Part shown: one piece after another, positions 42,251-51,056 of the stretch
Layout: every line of letters begins with the position of its first letter
Position numbering within the stretch: the first letter of the stretch is position 1
From: Phycisphaerales bacterium
GTDB lineage: Bacteria; Planctomycetota; Phycisphaerae; SM23-33; FEN-1343
NCBI GenBank assembly: GCA_003171335.1
Contig: PMYD01000082.1
Location: forward strand, 1 to 64,000
Length of the DNA stretch: 64,000 bases
Direction of reading: 5' to 3'
Translations under genes and position numbers: made by a program
Notes under the pieces: generated by a model
The model's input: the letters and a program-made list of their open reading frames with translations, nothing else
Database searches by the model: none
Told to the model about the DNA's origin: nothing

Positions 42251-43483
42251 GTGAGTCTGCTGCGCCGGTTGTTGCTGTTCACGTTCATCGAAAGCGTCGG
42301 CACGATTTTCATCGAGCGCGGCGAGATGTTCCTGACGAAGGATGTGCTGCACTTCTCCGATACGACCAACCTGTGGCTGGCGCTGCTGTTCGGGGCGGGC
42401 TACGCCGCCGGCTCGCTTTCAAGCCACAAGGTGGCGCAGCGCGTGGGCGAGAAGCGCCTGGTGCAGGCCTGCCTGGCGGGGCAGATCGTGGTGTGTACGG
42501 CCATGGGCTTTCTACTGGACCCGGTCGTGATCTTCGTGGGCTCGGCCCTGCTGGCGGCGATGTACGGCCTGAAGTGGGCGGTCACGGAAAGCTACGTCAG
42601 CGCCGGGCTCGATTCGCGCCAGACGGCTAACGTCATCGGCATTTTCAACATCACCTGGTCGGGGGCCGTGCCGGTGGCGCTGCTGCCCTCAGGCATGATT
42701 ATCCGGCTGTGGCAGCCGGGCCTGTTTTATCTGCCGGTGTTCATCAGCCTGGTTTCCTGGTGGCTGATGCGGCCCGTGCCCGCCAGCCCTCTGCACCGCG
42801 AGTTGCCAGAGCCGAACGTCGAGTCCCGCGCTGTCGCCCGCCGCACCGCCGGCCTGCTCGCCTTCAGCCGCTGGCAACTGCTGGGCAGTTACGCGCTGCT
42901 GTGGATCCTGGCCGCCCTGACGCCGGGCGTATTCAAGCGCCTCGGCTATGACGTGCGGCTGCAAACCGTGCTGGCGGCGATTCTGGACACGATGCGCGTG
43001 GCCGGCTTTTATCTCCTGTATCGCACCATCCGCTGGCACGGGCGCTTTGGGCCGCTGTTTGCGGGAATGCTGCTGATGCCGCTGGGCTTTGCCCTGGTGC
43101 TGCTGGCCCCCAACGTGATGGCCATGCTTGGCGGCCAAGCGGCCGTCGGCACGGCGGTGGCCCTGGGCGGCGAGATGCTCTATGGCCTGGCGGCGGCCAT
43201 GGTGTATTACGCCGCGCTGTATTACGCCATGGTGCACACGAATGCCGCCGTGCACGGCGGCGGCTCGCATGAAGGCGTCATCGGCCTGGGCTTTACGCTG
43301 GGCCCGGCGGCCGGCCTGCTGGGTGCGGCCGTGGCCTCGGCGGTCGGCGGGCTGACCTACGGCACGCTGATCGTCGTAGCGCCGCTGGTGGCGGCCGGCA
43401 TGATCGGCTCGGTCCGCGCCTATCGCGCCACGCGCGCGGCGGCCGCCGGGCAACCTGTTGCTCGGTCAAGCGGCAACTGCTAG
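42251..43483 (+). CDS. major facilitator superfamily transporter
   Basis: The 410-residue protein has about 11 to 12 membrane helices in two halves with a cytoplasmic linker near 185-215 (PLHRELPEPNVESRAVARRTAG). The conserved MFS loop 2-3 motif GxxSSHKxxQRxGEKRL appears in GSLSSHKVAQRVGEKR. The substrate is unknown. A GTG start at 42251 has GGGAAAGG upstream. It is followed by prfB with a 9-bp gap. Confidence 0.85.
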   Translation: MSLLRRLLLFTFIESVGTIFIERGEMFLTKDVLHFSDTTNLWLALLFGAGYAAGSLSSHKVAQRVGEKRLVQACLAGQIVVCTAMGFLLDPVVIFVGSALLAAMYGLKWAVTESYVSAGLDSRQTANVIGIFNITWSGAVPVALLPSGMIIRLWQPGLFYLPVFISLVSWWLMRPVPASPLHRELPEPNVESRAVARRTAGLLAFSRWQLLGSYALLWILAALTPGVFKRLGYDVRLQTVLAAILDTMRVAGFYLLYRTIRWHGRFGPLFAGMLLMPLGFALVLLAPNVMAMLGGQAAVGTAVALGGEMLYGLAAAMVYYAALYYAMVHTNAAVHGGGSHEGVIGLGFTLGPAAGLLGAAVASAVGGLTYGTLIVVAPLVAAGMIGSVRAYRATRAAAAGQPVARSSGNC

Positions 43484-43492
43484 GATTGTGAT

Positions 43493-44627
43493 ATGTCACA
43501 AGAAAATCTTGCTGCCTTCATCGAGTCCCTCACGGCCCGGATCATCTCGATCCGGGACTCTCTTTGACCTGCCCGCACGCCAGGGCGAAATCACCGAGAT
43601 TGAAAAGCAGATGAGCCGCCAGGGCTTCTGGGATGACCCGGATTCCGCCCAGCAGGTGGTGGCGCGGCTAAAGGCCCTCAAGGCTATCGTCGTGCCGGTG
43701 ACCGCCGCACTGGCGGGGCTGGAAGATCTGCACGCGCTGTTCGAACTGGCCACCGAAGCTGACGACGCCGCCGCGCTGAACGAAGCCGAGGCCGAGGCCG
43801 CCAAGCTCACCGAGCAGGTGGACCGGCTGGAACTGGCCACGCTGCTGACGGGTCCGCACGACCGCGCGGCCTGCTACTTCTCCATCCAGGCCGGCGCCGG
43901 CGGCACCGACGCCCAGGACTGGGCCGAGATGCTGCTGCGGATGTACCTGCGCTACTTCGAGCGCAACGGCTACAGCGTCGAGCTGATCGACCGCGTGGAC
44001 GGCGAGGAGGCGGGCATCAAGTCGGCCTCGCTGCACGTCTCGGGCCCGTACGCCTACGGCTACCTCTCCTGCGAGCGCGGCGTGCACCGCCTGGTGCGCC
44101 CCAGCCCCTTCAACGCCGACAACAAGCGGCAGACCTCCTTCGCCGCCGTCACCGTGCTGCCCGAAATGGACGACATCGAGATCGAGGTGGACTGGGACAA
44201 GGATATCCGCGAAGACACCTACCGCGCCCAGGGTGCCGGCGGCCAGCACGTGAACAAAACCTCCTCCGCCGTGCGGCTGACGCACCTGCCCACGAACATC
44301 GTCGTGGCCTGCCAGAATGAGCGCTCGCAGCACCAGAACCGCGCCACCGCCCGCAAGGTGATGATGGCCCGCCTGTATGAGCAGGAGCAGCGCAAGCGCG
44401 ATGCCGACCTGGCCAAGCTCTACAGCGACAAGGGACAGATCGCCTGGGGAAACCAGAGCCGCTCGTACGTGCTGGATGACCGGCGGGTGAAGGACCACCG
44501 CACGGGGGTCGAGACGTTCAACCCCGACAAGGTGCTGGATGGGGATATCCAGATGTTCATCGACTCGTACCTGAGGAAGCGGGCGGAGAAGAATCAGGCG
44601 GCGGCGTCCAAGGCACCTACCGCCTGA
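43493..44627 (+). CDS. prfB: peptide chain release factor 2 with programmed +1 frameshift
   Basis: RF2 releases the nascent chain at UGA and UAA. The ATG at 43493 opens a 24-codon frame that ends CTT TGA C at 43562-43568. A +1 slip over the first T of TGA enters the main frame at GAC 43566, giving 377 residues. The slip site CTT-TGA-C is the RF2 autoregulation site known from E. coli; the upstream purine stretch is GGGAC instead of AGGGGG. The stop-codon recognition motif SPF is in RLVRPSPFN and the catalytic GGQ is in GAGGQHVN. Part of the 3-prime end (44572-44603) is repeated at 46251. Confidence 0.95.
44572..44603. repeat. 32-bp direct repeat, copy 1 (prfB end)
   Basis: These 32 bases encode the RKRAEKNQAA segment of RF2 and are identical to 46251-46282. 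The sequence before and after differs between copies. Confidence 0.92.
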
Positions 44628-44758
44628 GCCGCGCCGGCTGGCATTGTGCCATCACGTTCCTTTGCGAATGCCGGCAATCGTGTGCCTTTCCCGGCGTCTA
44701 TGACGAGAGCACGAAAAGCCGCCGTGCCTTTTTTGGGGAAACAAAGGTGGATTTGCAT

Positions 44759-46294
44759 ATGCAACAGCCGTTGCGTGCGCATCGCTCGGGTCGTAGCCGA
44801 ATCGTGGTATTCGCCCTGCTCGCCCTTGCAGCCGTGGCCACCGTAGCCTTCTGGTACCACTGGCGCCAAGGCGGCGGTCCGACCGACTCGGTCAGCTTTA
44901 CCCTGCAACGGAGTGACAACCAGCAGGTGCTGGACCTGCAGACGGGCCAGATGATTTCTCTGGTCGAAGCGTACAAAGAGGAGCGGCCGTTCCTGGGCTT
45001 CGGCAGCTCTGAGCTCACGGGCGTCCGAAGGCGGTTGTTCGGACTTGTCCCCCCAAAGCTCAAATGTAAGGCCCAGCTCAAAGTCTTCAATGCGGACCTG
45101 TGGTTCGCCCCCGACGCGAACAACGGGCGCAAGGGGGAGGATTTCTGGGCCGACACCGATGCGGCAAAGTGGCCTGGGTTGACCCCGCGGCAAACCTCTC
45201 ATTACCTATGGACAATCGCGCCGACAGACTACCTCCGCCCCATCCTGTTCAGGACGGCCGACGGCACGCAGGGACTGTTACGGGTAACCGGTGCGAACTT
45301 CAATGAGATTCTCCTGGAGCGGCGGCTCCTGCCGCCCGCCCCGGCACCCCGGAGCCAGCCGGCCACGCCGCGCACCTTCAGCGTGACGATGTCCGATGGC
45401 ACATACGTCGAAATCCTGGGCCTTTGCCACCATCCACTTTCCGGCCAAGCCTGGTGGAAGCCCGATGGCAGCCCCCTGGCCCGAGCGCCTTACTTGATTG
45501 ATCCCAAAGTAAGGCTAATGACTCTGAACGATGATCGCAAAACCATCGAGATGGCCTTCATCACCATCGCACCGCAGAAGGTGGTCAAAACCGTTACCGG
45601 GAATCGCACAACGGTCACTTTATCCCAAGGAAGCGTTACTCGCTTCGGGGTCGAAGGTAACAGCGGCGCAGGTTCACACTCCATTGTCGATGAGTTCGGA
45701 AACAGGTCCATGGTGCCGTTCAATACTGGGGAGATGTATGTCTTCGACAAGGACCGTATGACCACTTCCGTGCGCTTCGGCTTTGCTTGCGAACCCTGGA
45801 CCATGGTGCTGTCTTCCAGCGCTGGCAGCCAAAGCACCCAGGGCGCCGGAGGTCTGGTCAGCTTTGGCCCGCTGAACTGGGAGAATGGAAGGCCGGCCGT
45901 TGACGTGATTCTCTCCAATGGCTGGGGCAACTTCGCCGTCCGCGTCGTGGCACTCGACAGCGCCGGCAAGTCCTATAACCTGGATTTTAACCAAATAAAA
46001 GCCGTCGAGCCGTCCAGCCTGGAACAAACGCGATACCACTACACGGTATCGAGCGACCTGCGTCAGAATTGGCCGGCGGACATTGCGGAGCTGCGCCTCG
46101 AGGCGACCGGTTTTACGGATCTTGTATTCGAAAATGTTTCCCTGGAAGCAGGGCAGATCACGGATGTGAAGACCCGGCAGGAACCCCCGCCGCCGGTGGC
46201 GTTGCCGGCTAGTCAGCCCTCAAAGGGGGCTCTCATCATCAACCCCGCGATGAGGAAGCGGGCGGAGAAGAATCAGGCGGCGACAAAAGCATAG
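44759..46294 (+). CDS. membrane-anchored hypothetical protein carrying the prfB tail
   Basis: The 511-residue protein has an N-terminal helix (RIVVFALLALAAVATVAFW) and a large extracytoplasmic part with beta-rich segments (FGVEGNSGAGSHSIVDEFGN, FGPLNWENGRPAVDVILSNG). I do not recognise the family. The last residues (RKRAEKNQAATKA) copy the RF2 C terminus, encoded by a 32-bp repeat of it. The gene is less GC-rich (33 of 60 bases in 45541-45600) than prfB (46 of 60 in 44041-44100), so it looks acquired. The ATG at 44759 was preferred to a GTG at 44747. Confidence 0.72.
   Translation: MQQPLRAHRSGRSRIVVFALLALAAVATVAFWYHWRQGGGPTDSVSFTLQRSDNQQVLDLQTGQMISLVEAYKEERPFLGFGSSELTGVRRRLFGLVPPKLKCKAQLKVFNADLWFAPDANNGRKGEDFWADTDAAKWPGLTPRQTSHYLWTIAPTDYLRPILFRTADGTQGLLRVTGANFNEILLERRLLPPAPAPRSQPATPRTFSVTMSDGTYVEILGLCHHPLSGQAWWKPDGSPLARAPYLIDPKVRLMTLNDDRKTIEMAFITIAPQKVVKTVTGNRTTVTLSQGSVTRFGVEGNSGAGSHSIVDEFGNRSMVPFNTGEMYVFDKDRMTTSVRFGFACEPWTMVLSSSAGSQSTQGAGGLVSFGPLNWENGRPAVDVILSNGWGNFAVRVVALDSAGKSYNLDFNQIKAVEPSSLEQTRYHYTVSSDLRQNWPADIAELRLEATGFTDLVFENVSLEAGQITDVKTRQEPPPPVALPASQPSKGALIINPAMRKRAEKNQAATKA
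46251..46282. repeat. 32-bp direct repeat, copy 2 (end of the inserted gene)
   Basis: It is identical to 44572-44603 and supplies codons for the end of the gene at 44759. The two copies lie 1679 bp apart and bracket a low-GC segment. Confidence 0.92.
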
Positions 46295-46317
46295 GCAGCC
46301 TCACGGAGATGGTAGCC

Positions 46318-46674
46318 ATGAAATGGGCCGACATGAAAGCTGCGGCTTTCTGGACAGGGGTCTCAGGTCTGGTGACATCGCTAATCGGCAATACTTACAT
46401 TGCTATTTCAATCGTTCGTTCAATTTCACGAGTTCCCCTCGGGACAACGGGCTATAGGCCGTATGGGCTCGAGCTGGCGGTTGCCATCATAGCGTTTGCC
46501 GTGGCGGGAATGGGAATCATGTGCGGGCTTTGGTGCGTTGCCTTGGGCTGGCGACGTCCGAGGAACTGGGTGATTGGATGCCTAAGCGTTGCAGCAGGTG
46601 CAGCAGCTTGTCCGCTCATGCGACTAGTTTTTCAGATGATGTGTGAGTCCCGGAATATCACCATGGGTGACTAG
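46318..46674 (+). CDS. small membrane protein, low GC
   Basis: The 118-residue protein has three predicted helices (AAFWTGVSGLVTSLIGNTY, ELAVAIIAFAVAGMGIMCGL and VIGCLSVAAGAAACPLMRL). The local composition is unusually AT-rich (24 of 60 bases G or C in 46381-46440), unlike the neighbours, which suggests recent acquisition. GGAG 9 bases before the ATG at 46318 supports this start; an ATG at 46309 is less likely. No family is recognised. Confidence 0.65.
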   Translation: MKWADMKAAAFWTGVSGLVTSLIGNTYIAISIVRSISRVPLGTTGYRPYGLELAVAIIAFAVAGMGIMCGLWCVALGWRRPRNWVIGCLSVAAGAAACPLMRLVFQMMCESRNITMGD

Positions 46675-46682
46675 CTGGCAGA

Positions 46683-47687
46683 TCAGGCCCACTCCGCATC
46701 TTCACCCTTGGGCGCCCGCATCATCAGCCCCGCAATGGCCTCTCTTGGCGACTGGCCTTCGAAGAGCACCGCATGCACGGCCTGCGTGATGGGCATTTCC
46801 ACGCCGTGGCGGCGGGCCAGGGCCAGGACGCTCTTTGTGGTGGCGACGCCCTCGACGACGCTGGCGGTGGCGGCCAGGGCCTCTGCAACGGAGCGGCCGC
46901 GGCCGACGGCCTCGCCGAAGGAGCGGTTGCGGCCGTGCGGGGAGACGCAGGTGGTCACCAGGTCCCCCAGGCCCGCAAGGCCCATGAAGGTCTCGCGCCG
47001 AGCCCCGAGGGCCACGCCCAGCCGCGCGATCTCCACCAGCCCGCGCGTCAGCAGCGCCGCCTTGGTGTTGTCGCCGGCCTCCATGCCGTCCAGAATGCCG
47101 GCGGCGATGGCCACAACATTCTTCAGCGCCCCGCCCAGCTCCACGCCGATCAAGTCGGGATTGGTGTACACGCGGAAATACGCGGTGGAGAAGAGCTTTT
47201 GCACCAGCTTGGCCAGCCCCGGATCAGCCGAGGCGACAGTGGCCGTGGCCACTTTGTGCTGGGCGATCTCTCGCGCGATATTCGGCCCCGAGAGCGCCGC
47301 CAGCGGGTTGCGGCCGCCGGTGACCTCCGCCAGCACCTCCGTGGGGCGCAGGCATGTGTCATTTTCGATGCCCTTGGCGGCGCTCACAATCGGCAGGCCC
47401 GCCGGGCAGTGCTTCCCCAACCGCCGCCAGCTCGGGCGGATGTACTGCGTGGGCATGCCGGCCAGGACCAGCTCGGCCCCGTCAAACGCCTCGGCGACAT
47501 CGGAGGTGAAGCGGACACTTTGGGGAAACGCCACGCCCGGCAAATACCGCGTGTTCTCGCGCCTGGCCGCCAGCTCGGCGATCTGCTCGGGGAAGAACCC
47601 CCACACGCGCACGCGATGGCCATTGTCGGTCAAGATGATCGACGAGACCGTGGGCATCGCGCCATCGCCGAGGATCGTTACGTTCAT
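46683..47687 (-). CDS. gpsA: NAD(P)-dependent glycerol-3-phosphate dehydrogenase
   Basis: GpsA makes sn-glycerol 3-phosphate for phospholipids from DHAP. The 334-residue protein has SGPNIAREIA and VELGGALKNVVAIAAGILDG, which holds the catalytic lysine in LKNV, then MGLAGLGDLVTTC and HGRNRSFGEAVG. The N-terminal Rossmann loop reads ILGDGAMPTVSS instead of the usual GAGxWGTxLA. The aligned Gly and Trp are replaced, which may alter cofactor binding. It is monocistronic on the minus strand. Confidence 0.93.
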   Translation of the reverse strand: MNVTILGDGAMPTVSSIILTDNGHRVRVWGFFPEQIAELAARRENTRYLPGVAFPQSVRFTSDVAEAFDGAELVLAGMPTQYIRPSWRRLGKHCPAGLPIVSAAKGIENDTCLRPTEVLAEVTGGRNPLAALSGPNIAREIAQHKVATATVASADPGLAKLVQKLFSTAYFRVYTNPDLIGVELGGALKNVVAIAAGILDGMEAGDNTKAALLTRGLVEIARLGVALGARRETFMGLAGLGDLVTTCVSPHGRNRSFGEAVGRGRSVAEALAATASVVEGVATTKSVLALARRHGVEMPITQAVHAVLFEGQSPREAIAGLMMRAPKGEDAEWA

Positions 47688-47732
47688 GGCACATGCCAGA
47701 ATAGCCGGGCGGCCTGCGGCTGTCTATGCGCC

Positions 47733-47886
47733 TTGAGGCTGTAGGCTGTAGGCTGTAGGCTGTAGGCTGTAGGCTGTAGGGCTGTGGCCGACGGTCTTTC
47801 TGATAGCTTTCGGTTGGCAGCCTGAAAGATATGCCGTTTTGAGTTCTGGTCTTACCTATGGCCTACAGCCTATAGCCTAAAGCCTC
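47733..47886. repeat. F4 inverted repeat (CTGTAGG words)
   Basis: The left arm (47733-47780) has seven GGCTGTA words in tandem and the right arm (47860-47886) is the complement. It spans the gap between divergent gpsA and mtnA and ends just before the mtnA ATG. Confidence 0.88.
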
Positions 47887-47888
47887 TC

Positions 47889-48968
47889 ATGAGCACAAAA
47901 CCAATCACAATCACACCTCCCGCAACCGTTGTGGAATGGGTCGGCGGTGCGGCCGACGGGCACGTGCGCCTGCTGGATCAGACGGTGCTGCCGACCCAGG
48001 TGGGATATATCGACTGCCGCAGCACGGAAGAGCTGTGGGACGCGATCAAGCGGCTGGCCGTGCGCGGCGCGCCGGCGATCGGCGTGGCGGCGGCCTACGG
48101 CATGGTGCTGTCAGCGCGCGAGGCGGCCCATGAGGCCAAGATGTCCGGCCGGGCGTTCCGCGAGGTGCTCGCGGAGAAGGCCGAATACCTCAAGAGTTGT
48201 CGGCCCACGGCGGTGAATCTGGCCTGGGCGGTGGAGCGGGCCCGGCGCGCGGCCAAGGGCGTGGCCGCCGAGCGCGCGGCCGAGAAAATCCTTACGGAGG
48301 CGCGCGAGATTCACCGCGAGGATGCGGCCATGTGCCGGGCGATCGGCGAGCATGCCGCCGCACTGATTCGCCGCTGCTCGGGCGTGCTGACGCATTGCAA
48401 TGCCGGGGCCCTGGCCACGGCGGGCATCGGCACGGCCACGGCGGGCATGTACGTCGCCCATGCGGCGGGACATGCCTTCTGCGTGTACTGCGATGAGACG
48501 CGGCCGCTGCTCCAGGGCAGCCGGCTGACGGCGTGGGAATTGTCGCAGGCGGGGATCAACGCCGTGGTCATCACCGACAACGTGGCCGGCCAGGTGATGC
48601 GCGAAGGCCGCGTGCAACTGGTGATTACCGGGGCCGACCGCATCGCCGCCAACGGCGACACGGCCAATAAGATCGGCACGTACGGCCTGGCGATCCTGGC
48701 CCGCCATCACGGCATTCCCTTCTACGTGGCGGCGCCGGTCAGCACGTTTGACCTGTCGCTGGAGGATGGTTCAGGAATTCCCATCGAGCAACGCGATGCG
48801 GAGGAAATCACCGAGGGCCTGGGTCGACGCACCGCCCCCGACGGCATCGCCGTCTACGCCCCCGCCTTCGACGTGACGCCCGCCGGCCTGATCACCGGCA
48901 TCATCACCGACCGCGGAATCATCCAGCCGGTCACGGGGGACAAGATCCGGGAGAAGATCGGGCTGTAG
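47889..48968 (+). CDS. mtnA: S-methyl-5-thioribose-1-phosphate isomerase
   Basis: MtnA isomerises methylthioribose-1-phosphate to the ribulose form in methionine salvage. The 359-residue protein has RGAPAIGVAAAYGM, LTHCNAGALATAGIGTA with the catalytic cysteine, and ITGADRIAANGDTANKIGTY with the catalytic Asp, all as in MtnA and unlike eIF2B relatives. The phosphorylase at 9548 could provide its substrate. It is flanked on both sides by F4 repeats. Confidence 0.95.
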   Translation: MSTKPITITPPATVVEWVGGAADGHVRLLDQTVLPTQVGYIDCRSTEELWDAIKRLAVRGAPAIGVAAAYGMVLSAREAAHEAKMSGRAFREVLAEKAEYLKSCRPTAVNLAWAVERARRAAKGVAAERAAEKILTEAREIHREDAAMCRAIGEHAAALIRRCSGVLTHCNAGALATAGIGTATAGMYVAHAAGHAFCVYCDETRPLLQGSRLTAWELSQAGINAVVITDNVAGQVMREGRVQLVITGADRIAANGDTANKIGTYGLAILARHHGIPFYVAAPVSTFDLSLEDGSGIPIEQRDAEEITEGLGRRTAPDGIAVYAPAFDVTPAGLITGIITDRGIIQPVTGDKIREKIGL

Positions 48969-49083
48969 GCTTTAGGCTGTAGGCTGTAGGCTGTAGGCTG
49001 TAGCAACGGCGGGAAAAGACGGGATGCGCCTGCGTGTCTCTCTCCGGCCGTTCCTACAGCCTACAGTCTACAGCCTAAAGCCT
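48967..49083. repeat. F4 inverted repeat overlapping the mtnA stop
   Basis: The left arm (48967-49004) begins within the stop codon of mtnA, and the right arm (49064-49083) is its complement. It lies between convergent genes. Confidence 0.87.
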
Positions 49084-49090
49084 TCTCCCC

Positions 49091-49732
49091 TCACGCCGCC
49101 TCGCCCCAGACATCCAGCAGATTCGCCGCGCGGACCACGCGGCCGTCGAACTGCTCGCCCGCGCCGCGGGTCAACTCGGCCAGGGCCTCAGCCCGCGTGC
49201 GGGCACGGGCGTAGGGACGGTCGGAGGTCATGCTGACCAGGGCGTCGGCGGCCTGGACGATGGCGGCCTGGAGCGTGAGGGAGTCCTCCCCGGTGCGGCC
49301 GGCGGCGGCTTCCCAATGGTGGTGAAGCGCGACGATCCGGGCCAGGCCGGCATCGCCGGTGATCGCCAGCGTGTAGCGGGCGCCCAGGACGGCATGCTGG
49401 TTGATGATTCGCCGCTCGGTGGCCGTCAAGGGGCCGCACTTTGCCAGCAGGGCCTCGGGGATGGCGCATTTGCCGATATCGTGGAACAGCCCCGCAAGGC
49501 CAGCGCGCTGCACCGCCGTCGCCGGCAGCCGCATCGCTACGCACAGCCGAAAAGCCATCGTGCTGACGGCCTGGCAGTGAGTCGTCAGGTGCTCGCGCTG
49601 GGTCGGACCCAGGGTCCCCCAGCAAGCGCGGAGGAAATCCAGCCGCCGGGCCGCCGCATCATGCCGGCTGCGGGCAGGTTCGCGCGGCGTTAACTTCGGG
49701 AAGATCACATCCACATCCAGTCCCTCGATCAC
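49091..49732 (-). CDS. HD-GYP-like phosphohydrolase domain protein
   Basis: The 213-residue protein is an HD domain with H52, H84-D85 and K88 in GLFHDIGKCAIPE, H113, H137-H138 and D163 in AADALVSMTSDRPY. The layout matches HD-GYP cyclic-di-GMP phosphodiesterases, but the GYP signature is degenerate (HHHWEAAAGR). It may be an altered or inactive member. No receiver or sensor domain is attached. A GTG start at 49732 follows AGAGGG. Confidence 0.83.
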   Translation of the reverse strand: MIEGLDVDVIFPKLTPREPARSRHDAAARRLDFLRACWGTLGPTQREHLTTHCQAVSTMAFRLCVAMRLPATAVQRAGLAGLFHDIGKCAIPEALLAKCGPLTATERRIINQHAVLGARYTLAITGDAGLARIVALHHHWEAAAGRTGEDSLTLQAAIVQAADALVSMTSDRPYARARTRAEALAELTRGAGEQFDGRVVRAANLLDVWGEAA

Positions 49733-50182
49733 GATAAAACCCTCTTGAGGCTCGCGTCACATCCGCCGTATGGCCGCACGCGCTGGCGTGCCTGGCTATG
49801 GATTCGTCCTGCGAGGCAAGAGGCTTTATCGCCAGCCCTGTGAAAAGGACAAAATGACCGCCGGCAGCGCATGACATCCGCCACAGCCGACCCCGTCATC
49901 ACAGGCCGAACAACCCGTCAACTTTCGCTATGCCGCATGATCTTTCCAGTCGTGCCGCACAAACAATACAGGTGGCGCAACCGGCACGCTCAGCCTGCAT
50001 TGCGCCATCTGAGGCTCAAAGGCCAATCGTTGACGGCAGCAACGCCGGCCATCGCGCAAAGCGGAGGAAGTGCCACTATAATCAAGTTTGTGGACGGCGG
50101 CGCGGGCATGACGCCGCCCGCGGGTTACCGGCGAACTGATGCCAGGAAAATGAACTTCTACTGCATCGAAAGGAGCATCCTC
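49733..50182. other. 450-bp intergenic region upstream of superoxide reductase
   Basis: The region separates the divergent HD and superoxide reductase genes. An open frame from 49871 joins the SOR frame but lacks a ribosome site and resembles no protein. A GC-rich imperfect hairpin lies near 50096-50126. No promoter stands out. Confidence 0.5.
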
Positions 50183-50599
50183 ATGGCAACAAACGTTGCT
50201 GAGCCTATGGTCAGCGAGGCCATTCAAACGGCCGACTGGAAGAAAGAAAAACACGTGCCGATCATCGAATGCCCCGACACGTTCACCAAGGACCAGATGA
50301 CTGATGTGAAGGTGACCCTGGGCAAGGAGATCGCCCACCCCAACACCACCGAGCACCACATCCGGTGGATCGATCTGTACTTCCTGCCCGATGATGGCAG
50401 CAAATTCGCCTTCCAGATCGCCCACTTCGAGTTCACGGCCCACGGCGAATCGGTCAAAGGGCCAAACCAGGGGCCGGTTTACACCCACCACAGCGGGGCC
50501 ACCAGCATGAAAACCGCCGTCGGCGGTACGCTTCAGGCCCTGGCCTTCTGCAATATTCACGGCCTGTGGCAGTCGACCAAGAAGATCTCGGTGCAGTAG
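50183..50599 (+). CDS. superoxide reductase (neelaredoxin/desulfoferrodoxin C-terminal type)
   Basis: The enzyme reduces superoxide to peroxide without forming oxygen and marks anaerobic or microaerophilic life. The 138-residue protein has the Fe(His)4Cys ligands: H24 in EKHVP, H52 and H58 in HPNTTEHHIRW, C123 and H126 in CNIHGLW. E22-K23 is the gating pair of the one-iron class. There is no N-terminal rubredoxin-like domain. AAAGGAG 7 bases before the ATG at 50183 is a strong ribosome site, so the longer frame is rejected. Confidence 0.92.
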   Translation: MATNVAEPMVSEAIQTADWKKEKHVPIIECPDTFTKDQMTDVKVTLGKEIAHPNTTEHHIRWIDLYFLPDDGSKFAFQIAHFEFTAHGESVKGPNQGPVYTHHSGATSMKTAVGGTLQALAFCNIHGLWQSTKKISVQ

Positions 50600-50629
50600 A
50601 TGGGCTGAGGCAGGCATCGCGTGTTGCTG

Positions 50630-50873
50630 TCAGGTGTCCGCGACGGACACCTGAGGCGGGGAATTCAACTGTCCGCGGCGGACAGTTGAACCGGGGCCAC
50701 GGAATCCGCATAAGTGTTACATTCTTCTTCATTTGCGGACGAGTGTAACACTTAAATCGAGAAGACCTCAGGTGTGCGCGGCGCACACCTCTGATTTTGG
50801 ATCGCACCTTTAAACCGTTTAAAGGTGAAAGCGCCTATTAGTAATGATAAGGGTCACGTGCGCAATTGCGCAC
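50630..50873. repeat. cluster of six different perfect dyads
   Basis: P1 TCAGGTGTCCG/CGGACACCTGA is at 50630-50654. P2 TTCAACTGTCCGC/GCGGACAGTTGAA is at 50664-50690. P3 TAAGTGTTACA/TGTAACACTTA is at 50711-50754 with a 22-nt loop. P4 AGGTGTGCGC/GCGCACACCT is at 50770-50790. P5 CACCTTTAAA/TTTAAAGGTG is at 50805-50827. P6 GTGCGCAA/TTGCGCAC is at 50858-50873. All are perfect and each has a different sequence. After them, 50874-51056 is AT-rich and leads to dnaK. Confidence 0.95.
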
Positions 50874-51056
50874 CTGCCTTGACCCGACCTGTCAAAATGC
50901 GCGCGCGGGGCACTTGGACTGCCTAAACTGTCATTAGGGCGGATATGGGCTGATTTTGATAATGATAACATTAGCAATAACTTATGCTTTCCAGGCATGC
51001 TTATTGCATAATGCCATTAGCAAGAATTCATACGCGATACCAGGAGTTTAAGAACA

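Noticed and set aside
43493-43568. Frameshift error in prfB
   Set aside because: The break is exactly at CTT-TGA-C after 24 codons, the known RF2 programmed site, so it is real.
47733-47886. Possible CRISPR array or satellite at the GGCTGTA repeats
   Set aside because: The repeat unit is 7 bp with no spacers and a complementary arm; it fits the F4 family.
49871-50182. N-terminal extension of superoxide reductase
   Set aside because: The strong AAAGGAG site and family length fix the start at 50183, and the upstream part has no resemblance to rubredoxin-like domains.
50874-51056. CIRCE or sigma-32-type heat-shock element before dnaK
   Set aside because: I searched the AT-rich leader for TTAGCACTC-N9-GAGTGCTAA and for a sigma-32 pair; only partial six-base matches (TTATGC/GCATAA) are present.
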